A model generated the notes under the pieces. The model saw only the letters and a program-made list of their open reading frames with translations, made no database searches and had not been told where the DNA came from. Of a DNA stretch of 64,000 bases, positions 43,732-56,800 are shown piece after piece. How positions within the stretch are numbered: the first letter of the stretch is position 1; each line of letters opens with the position of its first letter. Position numbers and translations under genes: made by a program. The DNA lies in NCBI RefSeq assembly GCF_947242115.1, contig NC_074721.1:2369501-2433500 (forward strand). The letters run 5' to 3'. This DNA comes from Biomphalaria glabrata. Lineage: Eukaryota; Mollusca; Gastropoda; Planorbidae.

Positions 43732-46700
43732 CTGTAAAAAAGAAATGATTGTATTTAGGTATGTTCTTCATCTGCCCTATAGACCACAAGGTCTGAAAGG
43801 AGAACTCTTTCTTCATCAACAACAATTACAAGGAATACAATGATTTATACATAAATATCAATGTCTGAATAATTATAAAAATTTAACATTGTTTCTTGTA
43901 TGTTTGATGGCTTAAAAATAATAAATTAAATTTGGGATAATTGAATTGTTTCTGTTTCTTTGGCCAGCGGTTAACGAGCAATGTGTCATGTGGCCAGCAC
44001 AACGACAAACTGACTTTACTTTACTAATGTCAGGTACCCATAAGAACTGGGTGGACTCAGAGGCTCCAAAGAACATTTAATAATTATGCTCTTTAAGAAA
44101 TCAACTTATATTTATGAAATTTTATGTCTGGAGATAAATGATAATGATTGTGACTTCAGTACTATCAAAATTTAAAAAATCCTGTTTTCGCTGAATAAAA
44201 TAAACTAAGTATACATTTTTGTTCTGTGTGAAGCATGAGGAACTCTTCTTAAAAAGTTTTAAAAGCTGATAACTTCCTAACACTTTCTAACAAATGAGTA
44301 GTTAGTTAACTGTAAATACTGCACAATTTTTTAATAGGAGAGGATGTGGTAAGACATGTTACATTTGTTTACTAGGACTTGGTACTTCATACCACCAGCC
44401 AATGATACATAGTGAGTGCAGTGGAGAGAAAAAGAGAGAAGAGAATCACCTGGAGTATGTGTAATCAAAGATGAGTGTGTGTGTGTTTGTGTCTTAGAGA
44501 CTAGATGAATCACCTGGAGTATGTGTTATCAAAGATGAGTGTGTATATGCCAGATGTTTTAGCAGTCAGCTCTCCTGTGACAGTCTGCTTGTGAGAGTCA
44601 CACTTGCAAGGGGCTACAATCGCCTCAGCATCAGCAATGTTGACACTTTGATTGGACCTATAGTTCACACTAAACACTATATCCTGGGGATGCACAAACA
44701 ATAGATACATTTTTATTCAACGTGTACAAATGTACAAAAACAAATGTACTTGTTACTAGTTCCCTGTGTAAGAGACATGATTGCCATTGTTCTCATCTAA
44801 TGATTAAGGACTATAGAGGAAGTATTCCAACCTGTCAAGTTTTAGACAGTTGCTGGTATCTGACATTAGTTTTAGAAAATAACAGTTGCATGTAAGTTAC
44901 ACAGTAATTAACAAATTAACTATAGTTAAAAGGGAGTAGGAAAACCAATACTGATGAAATTGGCTTCTTCTTCTTCTAGCCAGCTTTTTGCTGCAGAGCT
45001 GTGAGCTCTTTTGCAGATTGCACCAAAAAAAAATAGTGTGCTGTTCTCCTCCCTTGTTCAGCACTGACCTAAAGAGTGTTGGTTATGTAGGGCTGTAGTG
45101 GTAATAGGGCAGCGGTTCTCAACCTTTTAAGCTTGGCGACCCTTTTCTACAATCCCCCACACAGCCCCGACACCCCCCACACCCCGCACACACAGCAATA
45201 GAAGAATAGACAAAATACAATCCATATTTTTAATGGACTTAGGCGACCCCTGGCAAATCGTCAATCGACCCCCCAAAGGGTCGCGACCCACAGGTTGAGA
45301 ACCCCTGTAGTAGGGCCTGCCTAAGATGGATTAAGAAGGGGCATTCAAAGAGGCTATGATTTAAGGTTTCATTAAGTGGGCAAAATGTATGTAAATGGAT
45401 TTATTGGCTTCAACATGTCTATAAAAGTTTTGGTTTCAAAAAACAACTTTTTACAATAGTTTAAAGCATGTGCACAAAATTTCTCTTTGAGATCTGAAAT
45501 CTACATTTCATGTTAGGTGGAGATTACCTGTTCGTATTTCTGGGAGATTGAGTAACCAGTAATGATTAAACATTTCTGTTTTGTTTACATGTTTTAGGTG
45601 TCCCTTCAGAATTGAAGATTACTACATTCTAGCCTAAACCTCCTGCTGGATGGTGGGGACGGCGGTAGGTAGGGTTCAAACCCAGGACAACTGAGATGAT
45701 ATTCAAGAGCACATGACATGACCAGATAACCATTTCTATTATATGTAAATGAAGTCTGATTTAAAATGTTTGTTTGTAAAATGTTTCATATGTTTCGGAT
45801 GTTCCTTCAGAGTTGAAGATAATTACTTCCTAATCCAAACCTCCCGCAGGACAATGGGGGATGGGAGCGGGCAGGGTTTGAACCCTGGACCATCAATAAA
45901 TCTGAACGACAGTCCAGCGCGCAAACCGTACGACCAGGCAGCCATTTTCTATTAAAGGTAGTTGTCCCTCAGGATTCTAACCAAGTTTTCTACCACGATG
46001 CCTCAGCATTTATTAAAACTAACAAAAACTACATGTATTTTTAACAACAAAAAAAATAAAAAGGAACCTTAGGGTGCGATGTAAATTCCCAATGCAAGAC
46101 TGTTCTCTCCTCTTCAATGTCTATTGGCACAGCAAATGTTTTTCCTGGCTTAAGCCAAACTTCATTTTGTCTGTTGACCTCCCCTGTCTCTAACTCTTCA
46201 GCAAAAAGCAGCCCACTGCAGGTCATGCTAGATAACAATAATAATGATAATAATAATAAGAGGTGCCGTTAGAGGTTAAAGAAGAGAAGCCAAGAGAGTG
46301 GTTAAAGAAGAGAAGCCAAGAGAGTGGTTAAAGAAGAGAAGCCAAGAGAGTGGTTAAAGAAGAGAAGCCAAGAGAGTGGTTAAAGAAGAGAAGTCAAGAG
46401 AGTGGTTAAAGAAGAGAAGCCAAGAGAGTGGTTAAAGAAGAGAAGCCAAGAGAGTGGTTAAAGAGAAGCCAAGAGAGTGGTTAAAGAAGAGAAGCCAAGA
46501 GAGTGGTTAAAGAAGAGAAGCCAAGAGAGTGGTTAAAGAAGAGAAGCCAAGAGAGTGGTTAAAGAAGAGAAGCCAAGAGAGTGGCTAAAGAAGAGAAGCC
46601 AAGAGGATCAAAGGGAAATGAGGAAGGAATATTAACATTATGAAATCGTTCTTCCATATAAATAAATGTGATGATAAACCTCTCCCAGGTTATAGGCAAA

Positions 46701-49700
46701 AACTATTTTGACTGAGAAAAGGGGGTGGATTTTAATCACCCTGATCTGCTGTTTATAAACAAAAAAAGAAAAAAATGCTACCATCATTGACATTGCCATA
46801 CCACACCATTATATAAGGAAAACCGAAATGGAAAAACAAAGAAAATATTGGAACCATAGGCTTTGAGATTAAGTGGTTATGGAAGTTGTCTAAAATAATA
46901 ATATTCCCTGTTGTTATATCAACTGAGAGGATAATGACAACTGACCAAACAGACACCTTCAAGAGGGAGGTACTGCTGCAGACACAGACCTGCCACATCA
47001 CTAGAAAATTTCATAGTGAACACTTAAACACTTTTTTTTTTTGTTTCTCTCTAAAGAAGCTTGATCCTGGCAGTGCCAGAGAATGAATATTAGTTCATTT
47101 TTCACATAAATAATCTTTATTATTCATGAAGAAATTTGTTTTACATTAGTGCAATACAATAACAGTATGATAATTTATATGATAGCACACAAAATATACA
47201 TTCACACCAGCTTCTCTTTAACATGACGTGAAATTTACAGCAGTAAGTTACATTTGGTAAAATGATTTAATTTAAAGGAATATAAGAGTTTTTTTTTGGT
47301 CTATTTGTTTTTGTCGGTGTCTTATATCTCCTTTGTGATGGTCTCCTGTTGAAATCCTAAAGAAGGTTTTTGTTCAATGCTTAGAATCTTAATAGTTTTT
47401 TTTAGCAATGTTTTTCTCAATTAGATGTCTGAGTGGGGTTTGGTTAATGTCAATGATCATATAACAGCATTTAGTATTTTATTAATTTAAAAAAACAAAA
47501 CTTAACATTGAGATTGCCAATTCAGGCAGAGATGCTGAAACTTAAACTACAGCAGACGTGAGCACGGTAAAACAGTGACGAGGCTTTTTTTTTTGTTTGT
47601 TTGCTAACGCTACAGGAGGACATTTTTCTTAATTGATAAAAACTTCCAGACTAATTAATGTAATAGGACCAAGGACCAACATGACATATGTATTTAACAT
47701 TCCAGCTAGTGCGTTGTTCTTTATATATTTTCAATACAAAATATCAAACAAAAGAGTAATTATCTTCTTTTGTGAAGTAAGTCTGTAATCTAGAAGATAA
47801 TGAGTGACAATTCATTTTTAAGGCCTTTCTACTCTCTAAGCCAAATGACTTTCACCTTAGTAGCAGCAGGGAGCAGAGACTTCTCCAGTAAGCTATCATG
47901 CAATTTTATAAAGGAATACATTTTAGTCACCAGTTCCATTTCATTTAATAATAACTATATTTAAATCCGTTTTGAAAAGCTCAAAAGTGACTTTATTCTC
48001 ATATTATAAAATAAATTACTCTATATATGAATCTTATTTCCTATCATGCAGATTTAATTCAAGAAATGAGTTATCAAAGAATAAAATATTCACCTAGAAT
48101 AAATAATGACAAAAAAATGTTACCTATGGAATTGAATAATTAAATCTAAAAATGTTTATTATTATAGGCTATCAGCTAAAGCTTTATTGCATATTCCAAA
48201 CTAAAAGTAAAAAAGTAAAGTATCCCTTTCAGACCTTGCAGTTTACAGAGCAGATGATGTAAAGGTCATCTGTTTCTGTGGCCCACTGTTAACGAGGGTG
48301 TTATATGGCCAGCACACTGACCAACTGCCTTTACTTTTACTTAACTAATGTCAACTAATTAGAGCTGGATGGAGTCAGAGGCGCCCTCAAATACAAAAAT
48401 TCAACAAAATACCAGTCTTCACCAGGATTCAAACCCAGAACCTTCCGTTCAGAAGCCAAGCGCTTTACCACTCAGCCACTGTGCCTGGTGTATCTAAGTC
48501 CATATAATGATTACTAGTTTGATAAGATAAAATTTAATTTATGACTAACAGGACAATAGGTCATTAAAGAAGGCCAGGCAGAACTTGAAAGGCCAAGGCA
48601 AATAAGGTCTATAATTAAGAGCATACAATGTTACACAAAGGGCTGCTATCAGAAGATGGACTATATGGAGATAAAGAGATTTCAAACAAGTCAAGTCAAA
48701 GCAAACATGATTCAAATAAACTCAATGTCTTCAGGGATGAGTAAAAGTTAGCTAAAGCCTTTTCTTGAAGGCAATTCACCTTCGGCTAACGCTTTTAAAC
48801 TTTAGATGTTGAAATGTTGTAACTTATAAAAGCAAAATCTTCATCAATAGTATTTTTAATAGAGTGATTTCTCAAGAGCTTTCAAATCATTTGTCCTACT
48901 AATTTAAAATGACACTTAAAAAGTTAAAGCACAATTATGTGAATCATGAAACATTTAAGTATTTACAAACATTTCGTCTGTGTTGATATTCAAATCTCAA
49001 AAGTTTCAATTGAAACACTCATATTGCCAACTAAAATAAATAAAAATAAAATTTGATTCTACTACCTGAAAAGTGCAAAAAAATTATTATATGGGTTATT
49101 AAAACACACAGGATACAGCAGAAGGTTTGCCACTTATGGATTTGCCTTCATGTATGAAAATCTTTAGTGATTTTAGATCTAACATTAAGAGCTTTCAAAC
49201 CATGTCCTACTAATTAAACATGAGACTTAAAAAGTTAATCCATAATTATGTGACTCATGAAACAAAGTATTTTCAAAAGATTTAGTCTGTGTTGATATTC
49301 AACTCTGAACAATTTCAACAGAAACACTCATATTTACTTTACTATTCTGTTTAGATATTCTGTTTAGCTTTTCTATGAATAATGAAAAAAATAAAAGAAA
49401 AGATAACAAGATGAAGGGAATGGGAAAGTTGAACACAGTAATAGTTGTCATACACCACGATGCTTGACCTACTTTGGGGGTATGGTGGCCTCATTCATTG
49501 ATTGGTTGTAGTCTGTGATGGACTTCATCACCTCTTCCTCGGAAACAATCTGGAACTTGTCATCGTCAGGAACATCGTAATCTACCACACTCCCGAAATC
49601 AGCATCAACAAAAACCCTGTGGAGACGCACATATGGGGGGGGCCAAGGTCTTAGAGAATAGGTCAAGGTTGAGAAAGGTAGTAATAAAGCTTGATTACAA

Positions 49701-50810
49701 ATGGATGCAAAGCAACTGAGCTTTTTTTTTCAGCCATGTTAGTAATGTTAAAAAAAAAAGTCAAACCTTGATATACGTAAGTAGGCCTAACCCTTGCTTC
49801 ACACTGTTATTGGAGATTTTCACATTAAAAGTTAATCACTCTAATCAGACCTTTCTTTACACTTTCATTTTTAAGAATCCATTAACAATCTTTAGGTCAT
49901 AAAATGCAGTAAGAGAGAAAATGAAAGGATCACAATATGAAGAAATACGGTGACACTATAATGAAACCTAAAGAAAAAACTTCAGAAAAGAAAAAGAAGA
50001 ATAAGAGAGATTTTAAAATAGACAAACTAAACAATATCAAGGAAACCATACTGAAAGGTCACAGCTGCCAACTAAAATAAATAAAACAAAATTTGATTCT
50101 ACAGACCTGAAAAGTGAAAAAATAAATGTATATGGGTTACTAAAATACTTCGTTTATCAATCTGTATTCTGTACACAGGATACACCAGAGAGTGATTTAT
50201 GAATATGCCTTCATGTATGAAAATCTCCAATGCTTTTTGTGTGTATTAATTTAGTGATTTTAAATCTAACAATAATTAACAATCATACCATTGTTTCCAT
50301 AAGATATTGACTGTCACATACAGCTACAAGGCTTGACTGCCAACTTTAAAGCAATTTAAGAAGCCCCAGAAGCTTGTATTGTTAATTAACTTTTAAATAT
50401 ATTTTAATAAAGTTGATTTATTTCAGTTAAAAAAAAAACACAACAAAATGAATAAATAAAAAACTTGCTGGTAAAAATCTAGATTGTAGCAAAGATTGGG
50501 AAATAAATAATTTAAAGAGTTTAAAAAAAAATGGAAAAAAAATTTAAAAGCAAATTTTAAAAAAATGTTTACTTCTGATTGGTTCTGAGTCCACTTAGTA
50601 AACTTTCACCTGCAAATGTAAATAATATCTTATATAGTCAAGCTTTTACATCAGTTAAAACATCAATTCTTATTTATAAAAACTTCCACTCAAACTTGTC
50701 CATAACCTTAATTCTTATTTATAAAAAATATCCACTCAAACTTGTCCTATAACCCAAATTCATATATATATAAAAACTTCCATTCAAACTTATCCTATAA
50801 CCTTTGTTCA

Positions 50811-50846
<36 letters not shown>

Positions 50847-53800
50847 TCCATTCAAACTTATCCTATAACCTGAACTCTTTATCTAACAACAAATCTACAC
50901 TATTATCCCTTTCATTTATTCAATCTATCACTCTCACACTTTTTGTGTACTTGTGTATAGATTTGCCCTTAATGAAAACATTCCACTGCCCAACTCTATT
51001 CAAACTCATTCATCCATACTAATAACTAATTGCCACTTTTTCTGTAAAAACTTTAAGAAAAATAAGAAGTTGAAAAAATGTTTTAAGAATGTTTTGTAAG
51101 ATAAATGTATTAAAATAGATTATGTTCTGCAAAAATATAGACTCCATAGTTACTATCTCTACAGAACAAGATCCCAGATCTTTAACAACAGGTTAAGTCA
51201 GTTCTTTTATATGGTTCTGAGACAGAGAGTCATGAAAACAAATATGGAAAAACTCCAGACCTTCAAAAACAGCTGCCTACACAAGATATTGAGTATTAGG
51301 TGGTCCAAAAAGATATCTACAATCAACTTGTGGGAAAGAACTAAGTAAAAATCCATAGCCCATGATATTAAAAAGCAAAATTGGTCCTGGATAGGACATA
51401 TTTTGTGAAATCCAAGTATCAATGTTGCAAGGTATGCACTTAATTGGAATCTGCAATGGAAGAGAATTGACATGGGGGCAGATGAAGAAAGCTGCTCAGA
51501 ACCGAGTTTGGTGTAGAGGTGTGGCTGCGGCTCGATGCTCCCCTGAAGGTTCACAGGAATACGTAAGTTACTATGTTGATATCTCAAATTCCTAAAAGTA
51601 CCTTCTGCTGTTTTGACCTCTGTATCACTCTCCTCGTCACTTTCATTATCAAACATGGAGGTTGAAAGAGATGATGAGCCGAGGTAGTTTTCATATTCAA
51701 GACAAGATTTACACACACGAACCTTTTTACTGAAACACATTAGAAATGACATATAGCTAAATAGAATTTAAAAACAAAAGCCTAGAAACATGTCTAAAAA
51801 ATAAAAATCTACCTCACCACCTTCACCTATCCCTTAGTCTGGTGAAGCTTTGGGGCACCGCACATCATCTATTGGCCATCCCTCTCCGTTCCTCTCTGTA
51901 TTATGCCTTGAATAGAATCTCTTTCAATGACAGGCCTGACCATTCTTTAATGTTATCTTCCCATCACTTTCTTCTTTTCCTGGTCTGTTCTATGATGGAA
52001 GGTCTTTGCAATTCCTGTGATATGGCCAAACAGTTTTAATTGGCGTTTTTTTGACACTGGTCTGCAGGGCATAGTGATCCTGTTTCTAATATCTTCATTT
52101 AAGATGCTGTCTTTGTTCATCTGTTCATTCTCTTATGTTGTCTTTCCATCTCTTTCTCTGTCTGCCTCTTTATCTCTTTCCTGGTACTGTACCCTGTAGG
52201 AGGGTTTTTGCTAGCCCTGAAGACCTTGTGATAAGGCCAAAGAGTTTTAGTTTGCATTCTTTGACAGTAGTTAGCAGAACCTCGTGGGGTCCAATCACTG
52301 AACTAATCATGTTTCTAATCTCTTCATTTCTGATGGGGTCTATACATGTGATACCTAGGATCCTTCTACAGCATCTGAATTCCATTTATAGGATCCTCCT
52401 CTCTAGTTCTGCAGCAAGTGTTCATCATAAGAATGCAGCCATAACCAAGGAGTGCACCAGTCTGAATTTAGTGTGAAGGGTTATATTTGTCTTTTTAGAT
52501 TGTTAAGCATTTTGCATGTGCTGCTGTTGATGTGCAATTCTGTCTAGTAGTTCAGGTTTGGTTCCTTCATCTGAAATGATAGCTCCAAGGTATTTAAAAC
52601 TACTGACACTTGTTACTTTTTTTTTACTCCAATTCCGATGTCCATTTTAAAGCCCTGTTGGTCATAATTTGTGTGGGGGGTTTTCGCACTGATTTGCATA
52701 CTATCAGCTGCGGAAGTATTGTCTATGCACATTATTGAGTCAGCTAGCTTTTCTTCTGTTGCAGTAGTTACCAGACCATATATATATATTGTGAGAATAG
52801 CGCAAGTTAGTAATCTTCCAATGCTTACAGTACATTCATAACCTCGAGAGCATCTTCCATTATCCTTTCAAGGAGATATTGAAAAGAGTAAAAAAATGTT
52901 TGTAAAATGTTTTACATGTTTCGGATGTTCCTTCAGGGTTGAAGATAATTACTTCCTAGTCCAAACTTCCCGCAGGACGACAGGGGATGGGAGCAGGCAG
53001 GGTTTGAACCCTGGACCATCGATAAATCTGAACGACAGTCCAGCGCGCAAACTGCATGACCAGGCAGCCATCCGAGAGTTTGTGAATGTAGTTAGCCTTG
53101 TCTTAATCCAACTGTGGTTGTAAACCTAGTCAAACTGATATGCATGACAGCCTATAGATTTGTAACAGCTCACATATTTGTAACAGCACATGTCATTGTG
53201 ATAGTCAATATTTGTAATAGATAATGTTTGTAAAACACAGTTGTTTGTGACAGCCTATCAGTTTTTACACCCACTTTTTTTTTATTCTCCTTCATCACCT
53301 CATCCCATGTTTTTCTAATTCATCACCAATCAACAAGAACCAAAGCTCACCAAATGTGGAATTAGATGTCTTGGAAGAGTAGTGGGAAAAAAAATGACAC
53401 ATTCAAATAAAAATTCAAATACGTGTGGATGAATAGCCTTAACTGCTTGGCTTGAGTTCAAGTCTGGTACTTGCTAAGCTACTTAAAGAGCATGTCAATC
53501 TCCTACATACCACTCCCCTACAAGTACATTGAGCATGCTATAGCTTAAAGATGTGCAAGAAAAAATAATTCAATTTTAAAAAATGATATCAAGAGGATGC
53601 AAGGTAAAATCAACTTGGCACCTTATTTGGCTTAACTAAAAAAAAAATCTGGTCAAGGCCAAATAATAACCAACGCTTGATTACTTAGATTTCTTGAGGT
53701 AGAGTAAAAAATAATAAATGCTGTACAGAGAGTAAATAAAAATAAGTACTGTAGAACAAAACATTGACATTTGTTTTTCATTAAGAGAACAGTTAAAAAA

Positions 53801-56800
53801 AACAACAACTTTAAAGCTAACCTGCTGTGAGGACTATCCAACCAAAAGTCAGAGCAAGTGTAACAATAGATTCTCCCACACAAACGACAATGATGCTGTC
53901 GATGCAAATATAATTATTTCCTATAGTTTCAGTTAGGCAAAATAATTTGTTCTAGATCTAGGGATTTTAGACAAATATTGAACATGCCATAAGAAACTTG
54001 TCGAGAAATTTTATATGGAGAATGGAGTGGTAGCAATAGTTAATACAATTATTTTACTTATGTGTGTGAGGAGGTGCGGTGGCTGAGTGGTAAAGCGCTT
54101 GGCTTTCAAAGTTCAAATCCTGGTGAAGACTGGGATTTTAAATTTCAGGATTTTAGGGCGCCTCTGAGTCCACCCAGCTCTAATGGGTACCTGACATTAG
54201 TTGGGGAAAAGTAAAGGTGGTTGGTCATTGTACTGGCCACATGACACCCTCATTAACCATGGGCTACTAAAACAGATGATCTGTAGACCACAAGGTCTGA
54301 AAGGGGAACTTTACTTTTTTACTAATGTGAACACAATGACAACTTGATTATTAGTAAAGCTTTGACTAAGAATATCTTCTTTTAGTTCTCATTTTTAAGG
54401 TGGTGAGGTTTGAATTGAAATCAATACTCTGTGATATAAAACTTTTTAGCTTGTTTCTTAAGTTTTGGATCCTAGCCAAAACTCCTATCAGGTGTAAGGG
54501 GATGGAACAGGCAGAGTTTGAACTCAGGACCATCTGATAACAGTCCAAAGTACAAACCACATGCCCAGGCAGTGACTCTAACGACTATTGTTACTTTTCA
54601 CTTCTGAACTAAACTGAGAATGCTCAATGTGGTATTTGAATATGACTTACTTTCCTTGTGAAGAGGGAGAACTCTATCTTACACTGAGGACATTGAGTTA
54701 CTTCCCCATTGTCCTGCCATTTCTCTCCAACCTTTCTTTTCTGTTCAGTAACTAGTTGGTCTGTTTTGTGCCAAAGACTATCTTTATCCCTATCAAATAT
54801 AAAAACAGACAAAAATAAAAATCACAATTAGATTCAAGTGGCCAAAACAAAATAAGTGTCTCATGAGACTGAGATGCTACAGAAAGATCCTAGCTATCAC
54901 TTACAAAGACCGCATCAGAAATGAAGAGATTAGAAACTGGATTAATAAAGCAATTGAACCCCATGATGACCTGCTAACTAGTGTTAAAAAAAAAAAGCAA
55001 ACTAACACATTATGGCCATACCACAAGGTCCTCAGGGCTTGCAAAGACCTTCCTTCAGGGAACAGTACCAGGAAGAAGAAGAAGAGTGAAAAAAGAATGG
55101 GAAGACAACATCAAAGAATGGATAAGCCAGTCATTGAATGAAATTCTATCCAAGGCAAAAGACAGGAATGGAGAAGGATGGTCAACAGGTCTTAAGTTGT
55201 GCCCCAACAGTTAAAAAGACTAAGGGATAGGTGAAGGGGAAGAAGTAGTACTATTTAGTTGTGAGTGTGAAATATTAAGTTGTGTGTGTGAAATATTAAG
55301 TTGTGTGTGTGAAATATTAAGTTGTGTGTGTGAAATATTAAGTTGTGTGTGTGAAATATTAAGTTGTGAGTGTGAAATATTAAGTTGTGAGTGTGAAATA
55401 TTAAGTTGTGTGAAATATTAAGTTGTGAGTGTGAAATATTGAGTTGTGTGAAATATTAAGTTGTGAGTGTGAAATATTTAGTTGTGTGTGTGAAATATTA
55501 AGTTTTGAGTGTGAAATATTAAGTTGTGAGTGTGAAATATTTAGTTGTGTGTGTGAAATATTAAGTTGGGAGTGTGAAATATTAAGTTGTGAGTGTGAAA
55601 TATTTAGCTGTGTGTGTGAAATATTAAGTTGTGTGTGTGAAATATTAAGTTGTATGTGTGAACAGAAGAACTATCTCTATGTCCCTACCCTGTATTATTT
55701 GCATGATTACTTCAACTTATTGACTAAATTGTTATTGGCAAGTAACATATTGAACTGCTAGCCTACAGCTTAACTAACTGGTAAATACAAAGAGAAATCC
55801 TACAATTGTAGATGTAAGTATTTGATAATCATCTTCATGTAAATATGAAACTGTAAATGTAAAGTTTAATAAAAGTTTTAATCATTTACTTTCAATTCAG
55901 TTTTGAAATAATAGAAAAGAACATATCTGTAGGTTGCAAAGCTGAACAAAAAGGGTTAATTACAAATATTTGTATAATAATAATAATACTACTACTACTA
56001 ATAATAATAATCTTTATTGTCCGAACGGAAATTTGTCTTACAATATGTGCATTACACTAAACAAAAAACATTATAACTATAAGAAACCAAAGTGTACATT
56101 CACACCAGACTCACTCATAATTTACATGTGACAAAGTCTATATCAGATTGTTCTTATTAATGATTTGATTGCCAGGGGAACAAAAGAGTGTTTGTGTCTG
56201 TTTTGTCTTTGCTATCAGTGTCTTGTATCTCTTTTGTGATGGTAAAATAAAAAAATCCTGACACAAAGGGTGATTCTTTATTTCGAGGATCTTGTTAGCT
56301 TTTTTTTATAGATGTTTGTCTCAAGACAGTTTCACCTCTTGATTGTAAAGTTGACCAATATAACATTTTTTCAAATATTGGTACTACTAATAAATATATA
56401 TGTAATTATGTTTTAAGGATCATACTTGGTCAATTTAATAATATGTTCATACGTTGCAAAATGTTACAGATAGGGTCATACTCACTTAGTCAATTTAATG
56501 ATCTGTTTTTTTATCTGTTCATTGTCTGACGTAAGAACACTGATTTCCTTCTCGCGCTCTTCAATGTCTCTGTCGTACGTAAAGCGTAATGTAGCCAAAT
56601 CTTCTTCTAACTTCTCTCGTATATCTAGCTCTTCATTCAGTCTGCCTTCAAACTAAATAGAAAAGGCACTTATCTATATAAAATGTAGGGAAATATAAAG
56701 CAGCAGCATTATGAAATATATTGGGGTTGCATTCTAAAGTCAAACTTTTTTTTATCAAGACATAATTGTTGGAAATAACCCTACTTGGGTCAAAGCCTAA

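Noticed and set aside
51207-51471. C-terminal part of the 181-codon frame as FYCO1 coding sequence
   Set aside because: This part is the antisense of a LINE reverse transcriptase; the FYCO1 exon must end before it.
55444-55761. Cysteine-rich 105-codon frame (CEILSCECEIFSC...)
   Set aside because: Looks like a toxin or metallothionein at first sight but is a translation of the 20-bp GT/AAATATT minisatellite.
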